Shown here piece after piece: positions 9,544 to 18,343 of a stretch of 64,000 bases of DNA; the stretch's first letter is position 1, and each line of letters begins with the position of its first letter. The translations under genes were made by a program, and so were the position numbers. Below the pieces are notes generated by a model. It ran no database searches and was not told where the DNA came from. It saw only the letters and a program-made list of their open reading frames with translations. This DNA is from CAZAPO01 sp044841755 (GTDB lineage: Bacteria; Bacteroidota; Bacteroidia; Flavobacteriales; Flavobacteriaceae). The stretch is taken from positions 310,001-374,000 of the forward strand of contig JAXOFM010000002.1 in NCBI GenBank assembly GCA_044841755.1, given 5' to 3'.

Positions 9544-9562
9544 TATCAAATTATAAAAGAGT

Positions 9563-10852
9563 CTATTGACCTTTATATTTATTGCTATAGCGTTTCCAAA
9601 GCTTAGTTTGATGTGTCTCTAAACTTAAAGAACGACCATTAATAAATGCATGAGTTAATACATTTCCACGCATATCTAATGCGTCCCCTTCACTAATAAA
9701 TAAAGTTGCATCTTTTCCTGCTTCAAGCGTTCCAACTTTGTCATCAATACCTAAGATCTTAGCAGTATTAGAAGTGATTAACTTTAACGCTTCTTCTTTA
9801 TCCATTCCTTGTCCAGCAACTTGTCCAGCATAAAAAGGTAAGTTACGTGTTTGGAAATTAGACATATTTCCATTTTGAAATCCAACTAAAACTCCAGCAT
9901 CTGCTAAAAGTTTTGGATTCTTGTATGGAAGATCATAATCGTGGTCGTCAATTTCAGGAGTACTATGTGCAGTATTTATAAGTACTGAAACATCATTGGC
10001 TTTGAGAAAATCTGCAACTAAATAAGCCTGATAACCTCCAATAATTACCATCTGTTTTACACCGTTTTCATTTGCAAAATGAACGGCATCTGTAATACCT
10101 TTTTCATCATTAACATGAATAAACAACTTTTTGGAACCATCAAATATTCCTGCCATAGCTTCAAAAGGTAAATGTTTAGTTGCTTTTTTACCGTTTAAAT
10201 AAGCTTTACTTTCTGCAACAAAATCTGTTACGTCCTGTACTTGTTTATTATAATTGTTGTTCAATCTTAAACCACGAGGTTCTCCTAACCACCAACGACC
10301 TCTCGAAAAACTAGATGGCCAGTTTAGGTGAATACCGTCATCAGCTTTAAGAGCAGCATCTTCCCAATTCCAAGCATCTAATTGTACTATAGATGAGGTT
10401 CCTGAAATACGCCCTCCATTTGGAGAAACTTGCGCAACCAGGATTCCGTTAGGACGCATAGATTCTACAACTTTAGACTCTGCATTGTAAGCTATTAAAC
10501 TTCTAATATGAGGAATCATATCCCCGATTTCGTCTTGATCGTTAGTTGCTCTTACCATATCAACTTCTACAAGCCCTAAACTTGTGTTTGTTGCAATAAA
10601 ACCAGGATAAACGTGTTTTCCATTGGCATCGATCACATTACCTTTAGTAGCAACATCTGAACCACCAATAGCAGCTATTTTTCCATTTTCTACAACAATT
10701 ACACTGTTGTTTATTACCTGACCATTACCAATATGAGCAGTAGCTCCTGCAATAGTAAATGCTTCAGATTGGGTTGGGGCAGGAGTTTGTTGTGCGAAAC
10801 CAAAGGCCACACAACACATGAATATTCCGAATATGTATTTTAAATTTTTCAT
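9563..10852 (-). CDS. Secreted amidohydrolase-fold protein with degenerate metal site
   Basis: A 429-residue protein with a signal peptide ending near FGFAQQ (residue 20-22), hence periplasmic. It has the amidohydrolase composite-domain strands (SVIVVENGKIAAIGG) and the closing segment KVGTLEAGKDATLFI. The segment that should hold the HxH metal motif reads VYPGFIATNTSL at 82-93, with no histidine, and the late catalytic Asp region reads GFQNGNMSN. It therefore looks catalytically dead or altered. It is 5 bases downstream of the 989-residue amidohydrolase and is surely co-transcribed. It may be a structural partner of that enzyme, which is inference. Confidence 0.85.
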   Translation of the reverse strand: MKNLKYIFGIFMCCVAFGFAQQTPAPTQSEAFTIAGATAHIGNGQVINNSVIVVENGKIAAIGGSDVATKGNVIDANGKHVYPGFIATNTSLGLVEVDMVRATNDQDEIGDMIPHIRSLIAYNAESKVVESMRPNGILVAQVSPNGGRISGTSSIVQLDAWNWEDAALKADDGIHLNWPSSFSRGRWWLGEPRGLRLNNNYNKQVQDVTDFVAESKAYLNGKKATKHLPFEAMAGIFDGSKKLFIHVNDEKGITDAVHFANENGVKQMVIIGGYQAYLVADFLKANDVSVLINTAHSTPEIDDHDYDLPYKNPKLLADAGVLVGFQNGNMSNFQTRNLPFYAGQVAGQGMDKEEALKLITSNTAKILGIDDKVGTLEAGKDATLFISEGDALDMRGNVLTHAFINGRSLSLETHQTKLWKRYSNKYKGQ

Positions 10853-10857
10853 AGTTT

Positions 10858-13827
10858 CTAGTGGTTATGATCCATTGAATCGCAATGTAAATGTTCTTTA
10901 TCTTTCTTTTTGATAGGCTGCGTTTTCATGCCTTTATTCTTTTCTTTTAGCATCATACTAATCAGCTCATTGCGCTCTTTTTTAATAGAAGCGCGCATTT
11001 GCTTATCTCTGTCAATATCAAAATAAGTCTTTCCTTCTATGATTGTTTTTTCTGCTTTGGCATAAATGGAAAGTGGATTATCGTTCCAAAGAACTACGTC
11101 GGCATCTTTACCAACTTTTATACTTCCTACGCGATCATCAAGGTGGAGTAATTTTGCTGGATTTAATGTTACTGTTTTCCAAGCATCCTCTTCACTTAAA
11201 CCACCATATTTAATTGTTTTAGCTGCTTCTTGATTTAAACGTCTTGACATTTCACCATCATCACTATTTATTGCTGTTACAATACCTTGATTGTGCATGA
11301 TAGCAGCATTATATGGAATCGCATCATTTACCTCATACTTGTATGCCCACCAATCACTAAAAGTTGAAGCGCCCACACCATGCGCCTTCATTTTATCTGC
11401 AACCTTATAACCTTCAAGAATATGAGTGAAGGTATTTACATTGAAGTCAAATTTTTCAGCGACTTTCATTAACATATTGATCTCGCTCTGAACGTAGGAG
11501 TGACAGCTAATAAAACGTTCTTTATTCAAGATTTCTGCTAACACTTCTAGCTCAACATCTTTTCGGTAAGGTTGTCCACTTTTCTTTTTAACATCATATT
11601 CTTTAGCTCTAGTAAAGTAATCTACATATAGCTGCTCCACTCCCATACGTGTTTGAGGGAAACGACTAAAGCTTTGCCAGTTTGATTGTTTTACATTTTC
11701 ACCAAGTGCGAATTTTATAAATTTCGGAGCATTTTCGTAAACTAAATTATTAGCAGATTCTCCCCATTTTAATTTGATAATCGCGGAACGACCACCAATT
11801 GGATTAGCAGAACCATGTAAAATTTGAATTGATGTTACACCACCAGCAAGGTTTTGATAGATGCTAATATCTTCAGGATCTAAAGCGTCTTCAATACTTA
11901 CCTCGGCCGAAGAGTTTTGACCACCTTCATTAATACTTGAGGCTGCAATATGCGAATGCTCGTCAATAATACCTGCAGTTAAATGCTTTCCTGTAGCATC
12001 AATAACTTTGGCTCTGCCATCTTTAAGATCTTTACCAATTTTTGAAATCTTTCCATCCTTAATCAATACATCTGTATTTTCAAGAATACCATCGCTTTCA
12101 TTAGTCCAAACAGTAGCATTTTTAAATAATAGTGTTTCTTGTTGAGGTAAGCTATAGAAACCATAAGCACCATTAGGGTAAGTAACGGGCACTACTTTTA
12201 CATCTTTGGTCTTACCATTTTTTCTATCGGTTTTAGTTTTTTCTTCTTTGGCAGCCTTTATTGCAACAATATTAGCTTCATTACCATTATCGAAATACAG
12301 TTTTCCAGCCAAGTTATCATTGACACCAACCTTAGATGAGAATCTTAAAAATTCTTGTTTGGTAGTATCTGTTGAAGTGAAAGTAAGGTTTACCCAATCA
12401 TCTTTATAAGCAATTTTTGAACCTAACTTTGTACTTCCACTTTTTAAGGTTGTTTTTGGTTTAGAAACACTTCCTGCAATGTTTAAGTTATAGTCCGTTC
12501 CAGCTACTCTAAAAGTGTAGTCACCTCTTATATCTTTTATGTCCATTGGCTCTAAACTATGCTTATAACCTTTTACCCAGTTTTCGTAAACGGTAGTCCC
12601 TTTATCAAATGGATGTCCGGAAGTAATTAAAAAGTTTGCATAAGCACCATTTTTTAATGAACCTATACTATTTGATTTTCCAAGTATTTGAGCTGGTACT
12701 GATGTTAGTGCAGCTAAGGCAGCATCTTTGTCAAAACCATATTCAATGGCTTTCATTACACTGGCCTTTAACATTGATGGAGACTTTAAGCTATGACTAG
12801 TCAAAGCAAAACGAATATCATTATCGGTCAATACTTTTGGATTTGAAGGGCGTTGGTTCCATTCTCTCATGTCTTCCAGCTCTAGGATACTAACTGAGAA
12901 AGGATTTTCAACATCGTAAGCTTTCGGGAAGTTTAAAGGAATTATGAAAGTTGCATTGGTGTTTTTCATATCACTAATACGTTCATACTCATCACCACCT
13001 CCTAAAATTACATACTGAACTCCAATTTCGTCTCCTACGTTATCAACTCTAAGCGCATTAGCTCTATCTCCTGCTGCAATAAATTGAACCAGGTTCCTAT
13101 TGGAATTATACGCTTCCAAAGATCTATCCGTTGCTGAAGAACCTCCTTTTGCATACCAATCAGCATCAAAACTTACCTGTCTAAGTAAGGCTAAACTTCC
13201 CATTACAGAACCAGGATAGGATTGATTTGATTTAATGCTTCTACTTAAGGAATTGTATTGCCCAGAACGTGCGTCCAATACTCTTTCTGAATCTCCGCCT
13301 TCACTAGTTAACGCTATAAGTGCTCCAGTTCCTCTTATAATCCCATCTTGCATATGTGTATTTACAACACCAAAACCAGCTTTTCTAAGATCGTTTGCAG
13401 CTTTACTATTAAACTTAAAATGCTGAATTGCGTTTTGTTCCGGCATTACATGATCATTCCAATAGAAGCCTTCTCTTGAAGGGTTATATTGTGCAGAAAA
13501 ACCTCCACCTTGCCTTTTAGGTTTTTCAACACCGAAACCTGAGAATAGATCTATAAACGAAGGGTAAATGCTTTTACCTTCAAGATCAATAATTACAGCG
13601 TTGGTTGGAATGGAAACTGAAGTTCCACTTGAAACTACTTTACCGTCTTTGATAAGTAGTATTCCGTTTTCAATTACTTGTGTTGGAGTTATATGAATTT
13701 TAGCATTTGTAAATGCCGTATAATTCGTATTAACTGTTCTAACTCCATCATTTTTCGGAAAATGCTCTTGTGAGAATACCCAAAATCCACACAAAAGCAT
13801 CAATAATAGAAGATACTTTTTATTCAT
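10858..13827 (-). CDS. Secreted double amidohydrolase, second domain intact
   Basis: A 989-residue exported protein (signal peptide MNKKYLLLLMLLCGFWVFSQ) made of two amidohydrolase domains. In the first (about 30-430) the HxH position reads YPSFIDLFSGFG (88-99) and the ligands are missing. In the second (about 570-960) HSH at 624-626 is intact, followed by ISCHSYVQ, FTHILEGYK and the catalytic Asp region INSDDGEMSR, so this half should bind metal and hydrolyse an amide or related bond. The C-terminus HLHCDSMDHNH is rich in His and may bind metal. Substrate unknown; relatives are annotated imidazolonepropionase-like or dipeptidase-like. First gene of a pair with a third, degenerate domain. Confidence 0.88.
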   Translation of the reverse strand: MNKKYLLLLMLLCGFWVFSQEHFPKNDGVRTVNTNYTAFTNAKIHITPTQVIENGILLIKDGKVVSSGTSVSIPTNAVIIDLEGKSIYPSFIDLFSGFGVEKPKRQGGGFSAQYNPSREGFYWNDHVMPEQNAIQHFKFNSKAANDLRKAGFGVVNTHMQDGIIRGTGALIALTSEGGDSERVLDARSGQYNSLSRSIKSNQSYPGSVMGSLALLRQVSFDADWYAKGGSSATDRSLEAYNSNRNLVQFIAAGDRANALRVDNVGDEIGVQYVILGGGDEYERISDMKNTNATFIIPLNFPKAYDVENPFSVSILELEDMREWNQRPSNPKVLTDNDIRFALTSHSLKSPSMLKASVMKAIEYGFDKDAALAALTSVPAQILGKSNSIGSLKNGAYANFLITSGHPFDKGTTVYENWVKGYKHSLEPMDIKDIRGDYTFRVAGTDYNLNIAGSVSKPKTTLKSGSTKLGSKIAYKDDWVNLTFTSTDTTKQEFLRFSSKVGVNDNLAGKLYFDNGNEANIVAIKAAKEEKTKTDRKNGKTKDVKVVPVTYPNGAYGFYSLPQQETLLFKNATVWTNESDGILENTDVLIKDGKISKIGKDLKDGRAKVIDATGKHLTAGIIDEHSHIAASSINEGGQNSSAEVSIEDALDPEDISIYQNLAGGVTSIQILHGSANPIGGRSAIIKLKWGESANNLVYENAPKFIKFALGENVKQSNWQSFSRFPQTRMGVEQLYVDYFTRAKEYDVKKKSGQPYRKDVELEVLAEILNKERFISCHSYVQSEINMLMKVAEKFDFNVNTFTHILEGYKVADKMKAHGVGASTFSDWWAYKYEVNDAIPYNAAIMHNQGIVTAINSDDGEMSRRLNQEAAKTIKYGGLSEEDAWKTVTLNPAKLLHLDDRVGSIKVGKDADVVLWNDNPLSIYAKAEKTIIEGKTYFDIDRDKQMRASIKKERNELISMMLKEKNKGMKTQPIKKKDKEHLHCDSMDHNH

Positions 13828-13887
13828 TTTTGGTTGGTAATAAATTAGAACTTTAAATATAGGGAATAAGCTTGGTTAAAAACTATA

Positions 13888-14976
13888 CTAATCTTTTTTT
13901 AACGTTTCTTGTAGTTCAGTATTCTGATAAAAGTTAACTATTAATGCAACCACATAACTATAGCTTTCAATTCCTTTGTCTTGACTATTAGCTTTCAAAA
14001 AACCATTGTAAAAAGTTTTAAAGAATGGTTCTAAAGGATTCTCATATTGCGTCCAGAACTCGTATGATTCTTGGTAATTCTTTAGTATTCCTTTATTGAT
14101 TTTGTTATACAAAGTCTGGTAAGCTTCTTTGTCCCTGCGACTAACTTCACTTAAGCAGTATCTTAAGGCACTTGCATAGCCAGAATACTTTATATAATCA
14201 TCCTCATTCAAAATAGCTCCTAAATAACCAATAAAGTTTGCTTCGTTTTCGGCAGCATAACCTAGTTGGTGCGCTTGTTCGTGACATACTGTAAAGGGAT
14301 ATTGATAAAGCGGAATTAATCCATCAATTTGAGCTTCATTAGTGAACGGATTTAAATAACCACTAAAACCCATATAAGTAAGAGGTAAACTATAAAGCGA
14401 ACGTTTTGAACTTTGAGGTTGGAAATCAAAACTTGGGTGTATTGTTTTTAAATTCTCGAAACCGTTATTAGATTTTGAGATTAGCTCTTTTTTTGAATAA
14501 GGTATGGTGATTTTCACCGAGTCGTTAGCACTAAGCTTTGAATGGATTTCATTTGTTTTTTCAATTAAATAGGTTGTGGTCGTTATTAAATCTTCAGTTG
14601 AGTATTTGTAACCAATATCTAACTTTTCATGAACTGGAGATCTATAATAATTAAATCCCCAAAAAAAGTGAAAAGCTATATAACCTATTGAAGTGACTGT
14701 GAGTATATCAATTAACCAGTTTTTGGTGTCCTTAAAAATTCGCTTTCTATTATTGATAAACCATCTAATTGCTATTATTCCAACAGCTGTATAAAATACA
14801 TCTCCAATTGAAAAAGGAATCCAACCAAAAGTATATCTAGATGCTTTAGAAATTAAGGGATAAAGTCCTTCGCTATAGTAGTCTTCAACAAATCTGGAAT
14901 TTAATGAAGCAAGTTTTACAAATAAAAAAGCAGGAATAATGCTTAAAGCTATTATGAGTTTTTTTTTCTTCATCAT
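13888..14976 (-). CDS. DUF3810 putative membrane zinc metallopeptidase
   Basis: A 362-residue protein with two or three N-terminal membrane helices (about 8-27, 55-72, 95-115) and a large extracytoplasmic domain. The segment TVCHEQAHQLGY followed by AAENEANFIGYLG fits a HExxH-type zinc motif with a downstream Glu ligand, as in DUF3810 proteins of Bacteroidota. The opening IPAFLFVKLASLNSRFVEDYYS and GWIPFSIGDVFY also match that family. Proteolysis is likely but unproven for the family. A second Met directly follows the first, so the start may be one codon later. The gene is divergent from pepD. Confidence 0.82.
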   Translation of the reverse strand: MMKKKKLIIALSIIPAFLFVKLASLNSRFVEDYYSEGLYPLISKASRYTFGWIPFSIGDVFYTAVGIIAIRWFINNRKRIFKDTKNWLIDILTVTSIGYIAFHFFWGFNYYRSPVHEKLDIGYKYSTEDLITTTTYLIEKTNEIHSKLSANDSVKITIPYSKKELISKSNNGFENLKTIHPSFDFQPQSSKRSLYSLPLTYMGFSGYLNPFTNEAQIDGLIPLYQYPFTVCHEQAHQLGYAAENEANFIGYLGAILNEDDYIKYSGYASALRYCLSEVSRRDKEAYQTLYNKINKGILKNYQESYEFWTQYENPLEPFFKTFYNGFLKANSQDKGIESYSYVVALIVNFYQNTELQETLKKD

Positions 14977-14996
14977 TACTCAAAAGTAATCAAATG

Positions 14997-15029
14997 TTTG
15001 TAAATGATTTTACAACTTAATTACCTTTG
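14997..15029 (+). promoter_or_regulatory. Promoter of pepD (-33 and -7)
   Basis: TTTG at 14997-15000 and TACCTTTG at 15022-15029 with a 21-base spacer, matching the Bacteroidota housekeeping promoter. The -7 box ends 22 bases before the pepD ATG. Confidence 0.65.
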
Positions 15030-15051
15030 CTATTACTAAAAGAATATTTAC

Positions 15052-16512
15052 ATGAGTACAGAGATTAGACAATTAGAGCCAAAGAATTTGTGGAATAAGT
15101 TTGCCGATTTAAATGCTGTTCCCAGAGCTTCAAAAAAAGAAGAAAGAGTAATTGCATTTATGAAGGAATTTGGTGAGAATCTAGGTTTAGAAACTTTGGT
15201 TGATGAGGTTGGGAATGTGATTATTAAGAAGCCTGCAACCAAAGGGATGGATGATAGAAAAACTATTGTGATGCAGTCACATCTTGATATGGTTCATCAA
15301 AAAAATGCTGATACTATTTTTAATTTTGATACTCAAGGAATAGATATGTATGTCGATGAAGATTGGGTGAAAGCTAGAGGTACTACTTTAGGTGCTGATA
15401 ATGGTTTAGGGGTGGCAACTATAATGGCAATTCTTGAAAGTGATACAATTGCGCATCCAGCAATTGAAGCGTTATTTACAATTGATGAAGAAACAGGAAT
15501 GACTGGAGCTATGGGCTTAAAAGGAGGATTACTTGAAGGTGAGATTCTGTTAAACTTAGACACCGAAGAAGATGATGAAATTGGGGTGGGTTGCGCAGGA
15601 GGAATAGATGTTACTGCAAATCGAAACTATGAAGAAATTGAAGTTCCAAATGATTTTACTGCTTATAAAATTGAAGTGAAAGGATTAAATGGTGGACACT
15701 CAGGAATGGATATTCATAAAGGATTGGGTAATGCCAATAAGATCATGAACCGTTTACTCTATTTTGCATGTGAAAACTTCGGAATACAAGTCTGCGAAAT
15801 TGATGGAGGAGGTTTACGAAATGCAATTCCTCGTGAAAGTGTTGCGACTTTTGCTGTTAGCAAGAATAAATCTGATGAGCTTCTAGAGGGTTTAAAACAA
15901 GCAGTTTCAGAAATAAAATCTGAGTGTAACACTGTTGACCCTAATTTGTCAATTGAATTGAATCTGGTTGATGTTCCTAAAAAAGGAATGGACAATCAAA
16001 TTCAGACAAAGTTGCTTAAAGCTATATATGCAGCTCATAATGGAGTTTATAGAATGAGTCCAGATATTCCTAATTTGGTGGAAACATCAAATAATGTTGC
16101 TCGAGTTTTAGTAAAAGATGGTGAGGTTAAAATATTGTGCTTGACACGATCTTCTGTAGAAAGTTCTAAAATGGATTTAGCACATGCATTAAGATCAACT
16201 TTTGAATTAACTGGTTGCGAAGTTGAGTTTACGGGAAGTTATCCAGGATGGACACCAAATATGGACTCAGCTATTTTAAAAGTAATGCGTGAACTTTATG
16301 TTGATTTGAATAATGAGGAGCCTCATGTAGCAGCTTGTCATGCTGGATTAGAGTGCGGTATCTTAGGAACTAATTATCCTGAAATGGATATGATTAGTTT
16401 TGGACCTAACATAAAAGGTGCACATTCACCTGATGAACGAGCGCAAATATCTTCAACACAAAAGTACTGGACGTTTGTTCTTGAGATTTTAAAACAAATA
16501 CCTAAGAAATAA
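15052..16512 (+). CDS. pepD: Cytosolic aminoacyl-histidine dipeptidase (M20C)
   Basis: A 486-residue metallo-aminopeptidase that splits Xaa-His and other dipeptides. Motifs in order: MQSHLDMVHQ (first metal ligand), GTTLGADNGLGVA (bridging Asp), FTIDEETGMTGA (catalytic Glu and ligand), LNLDTEEDDEIGVGCAGG, GLNGGHSGMDIHKGLGNA in the lid domain, and the closing GPNIKGAHSPDERAQI with the last His ligand. Length matches the PepD family and there is no signal peptide. It has its own promoter and terminator, so it is monocistronic. Its role is recycling dipeptides after peptide uptake. Confidence 0.95.
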   Translation: MSTEIRQLEPKNLWNKFADLNAVPRASKKEERVIAFMKEFGENLGLETLVDEVGNVIIKKPATKGMDDRKTIVMQSHLDMVHQKNADTIFNFDTQGIDMYVDEDWVKARGTTLGADNGLGVATIMAILESDTIAHPAIEALFTIDEETGMTGAMGLKGGLLEGEILLNLDTEEDDEIGVGCAGGIDVTANRNYEEIEVPNDFTAYKIEVKGLNGGHSGMDIHKGLGNANKIMNRLLYFACENFGIQVCEIDGGGLRNAIPRESVATFAVSKNKSDELLEGLKQAVSEIKSECNTVDPNLSIELNLVDVPKKGMDNQIQTKLLKAIYAAHNGVYRMSPDIPNLVETSNNVARVLVKDGEVKILCLTRSSVESSKMDLAHALRSTFELTGCEVEFTGSYPGWTPNMDSAILKVMRELYVDLNNEEPHVAACHAGLECGILGTNYPEMDMISFGPNIKGAHSPDERAQISSTQKYWTFVLEILKQIPKK

Positions 16513-16541
16513 AAAAAGCGGCTTATTAAGCCGCTTTTTTT
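16511..16541. terminator. Bidirectional rho-independent terminator after pepD
   Basis: GCGGCTTA/TAAGCCGC hairpin with a one-base nominal loop, flanked by A7 and T7 runs. It separates convergent pepD (plus) and the PPIase gene (minus). Confidence 0.92.
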
Positions 16542-16571
16542 ATCGATAATCGAGATTTATTTTGAAGGTAT

Positions 16572-17798
16572 TTACTTCATTATTTCTACCATTTCTATGA
16601 TGAATACAACATCTGTATTTGGTTGAATAACTGGAGGTGAGCCTCTTTCTCCCCAAGCTAAATGAGATGGTAAATACACATATTTTTTATCACCAACTTT
16701 CATGTTTGCAAGACCTTCTTTAAAGCCTGCAACTAAGTTTGCATCAGGACTTACCAACATAGTAGTGGTTTCGTAACCTTTTTGTAATTCTCTTTGTCTG
16801 TTATACTGACCGTACTTTTCTGCAACATCTTTTCTATTAGTATCTAAAAGCTTTCCGTCAGTGAAATAGCCTTCATACCAAACCTTTACGTTTTGTCCTT
16901 GTTTTGGTTTCTCACCGTTTCCTTCAGTAATTGTGTGAATTAACAAACCTGAGGCAAGTTTTTTGGCTTTTCCTTTGTAATCTTCTAAAGTTGGAAGTAA
17001 TTCACCAGCAGCAGCTTCAATTTTTTCTAAAGCAGCTTTTTGAGCCTCTTCAGCTTTTTTTCTAGCTTCTTCTTCTTTCTTTTTAGCTCTTTCTTCAAGT
17101 AATGGTAATTCAGTTTCCCAAGTTTTTACAGCATCAAATTTTCTAGCGTCAAATCCTTGTCTAACAATGTTTAACTCTTGAATTATAATATCTTTTATTG
17201 GCCTGTTTCCTGGTCCAACTTGAACATTAGAGATAGTATCTTGGATCTCTAAGCCTAATACAACTTGTCCAAATACAGAGTGACAATAAATTCTTGGGTT
17301 TTGGCAATCTTTTAAATTTCCGTTTTCATCATAACCATCTAGCCAAGGAGTTTCTTTTTCAGTAATATAGAATTGACTTCCGTTGGCATTAGCTCCAGGA
17401 TTAGCCATAGCTAAAACACCTGGTTTATCATGTTTCAAATTAATATCTAATTCATCTCCAAATTTGTATCCCGGACTTCCAGAACCACTTCCCATAATAT
17501 CTCCTCCTTGAATCATAAAATCATCCATTACTCTATGGAAGATTAGTCCATTATAAAATGGCTTTCCTTTTAAAGTGTCTGCGACCATAGGGTGAGAACC
17601 TTCTGCTAAGGCAACAAAATTTGCCACGGTTACTGGTACTTGATCATAATGCAATTTTGCGACCATGGTACCCTTGTTTGTAACAATTTCAGCAAACAGA
17701 CCGTCTCCTAATTCTGGATATTTTTCATCACAACTTATTAATGATACTGCAAGTAGTGCAACAAAAGCGAATGTCATTGTAAGTTTCAACTTCTTCAT
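16572..17798 (-). CDS. Lipoprotein cyclophilin-FKBP fusion peptidyl-prolyl isomerase
   Basis: A 408-residue protein with a lipoprotein signal (Cys23 in SLISCDEKY), so a membrane-anchored periplasmic folding factor. Residues about 35-215 are a cyclophilin domain (FYNGLIFHRVMDDFMIQGGD, NPGANANGSQFYIT). A charged Lys/Glu/Ala coiled coil follows at about 228-265, then an FKBP domain to the end (GQNVKVWYEGYFTDGKLLD, VAGFKEGLANMKVGDKKYV). Two unrelated isomerase folds in one chain would let it act on two prolines or substrates. It starts 2 bases after gldI ends, so it is co-transcribed with a gliding-associated isomerase and probably helps fold exported motility or surface proteins (inference). Confidence 0.92.
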   Translation of the reverse strand: MKKLKLTMTFAFVALLAVSLISCDEKYPELGDGLFAEIVTNKGTMVAKLHYDQVPVTVANFVALAEGSHPMVADTLKGKPFYNGLIFHRVMDDFMIQGGDIMGSGSGSPGYKFGDELDINLKHDKPGVLAMANPGANANGSQFYITEKETPWLDGYDENGNLKDCQNPRIYCHSVFGQVVLGLEIQDTISNVQVGPGNRPIKDIIIQELNIVRQGFDARKFDAVKTWETELPLLEERAKKKEEEARKKAEEAQKAALEKIEAAAGELLPTLEDYKGKAKKLASGLLIHTITEGNGEKPKQGQNVKVWYEGYFTDGKLLDTNRKDVAEKYGQYNRQRELQKGYETTTMLVSPDANLVAGFKEGLANMKVGDKKYVYLPSHLAWGERGSPPVIQPNTDVVFIIEMVEIMK

Positions 17799-17800
17799 AG

Positions 17801-18343
17801 TTAATTAGTTTCTTTTTGTGTTATTGTGTTTATAGTTACTGTGCATTTTAAGGGAACGCTAGTTCCAATTTTATTGGTATCACCATAATATCCATATGCT
17901 TTTTGAGATGGAAATAAAAAGGTTACTGTTTCTCCAGCTTTCATAAGTTTTAATCCTTCGCGTAAGCCAGAAAATAACTCTTCTTTATCCATAGCATAGT
18001 CTCTTGGTTTTAATTCTTCTAAAGAATAAATTGGATCACCATTTAGATAAGATACGTTGTATTGAAAGTTTACGATGTCACCAAATTGAGGTGTAATTGT
18101 GCTTTCTTCAACTTTTACATCATATTGATACCAGAATCCGTTTTCAGATACTAAATAATTGGCTTCGGTATCTGCTTCAATAAGTTCGTTGATTATTTTA
18201 TGTTCACGTTCGTTAAGACGTTTATTTCTTTCAACTGAAGTATCTATGAAAGATCCTGTTTTAACAGAAACAGGACGTCTAGCTTCGGGTGATTTACAAC
18301 CAAAGGTTAGGCCAATAAATCCTAATATTAGTACTCTCTTCAT
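17801..18343 (-). CDS. gldI: Gliding-motility-associated FKBP-type isomerase GldI
   Basis: A 180-residue lipoprotein (Cys16 in LTFGCKSPEARRP) with one FKBP-type domain at about 75-178: GDIVNFQYNVSYLNG, LFSGLREGLKLMKAGETVTF and FPSQKAYGYYGD. Size, lipid signal and order (DHH phosphoesterase - gldI - PPIase) match the flavobacterial GldI locus, where the protein is needed for gliding. Its ATG overlaps the TGA of the DHH gene as ATGA. Some aromatic active-site positions of FKBPs are hard to place by eye, so true isomerase activity is assumed from the family. It marks the organism as belonging to the gliding Flavobacteriia. Confidence 0.9.
   Translation of the reverse strand: MKRVLILGFIGLTFGCKSPEARRPVSVKTGSFIDTSVERNKRLNEREHKIINELIEADTEANYLVSENGFWYQYDVKVEESTITPQFGDIVNFQYNVSYLNGDPIYSLEELKPRDYAMDKEELFSGLREGLKLMKAGETVTFLFPSQKAYGYYGDTNKIGTSVPLKCTVTINTITQKETN

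Noticed and set aside
12206..13426. Open frames on the plus strand inside the large amidohydrolase gene
   Set aside because: They lie opposite a continuous, well-conserved protein and resemble no family.
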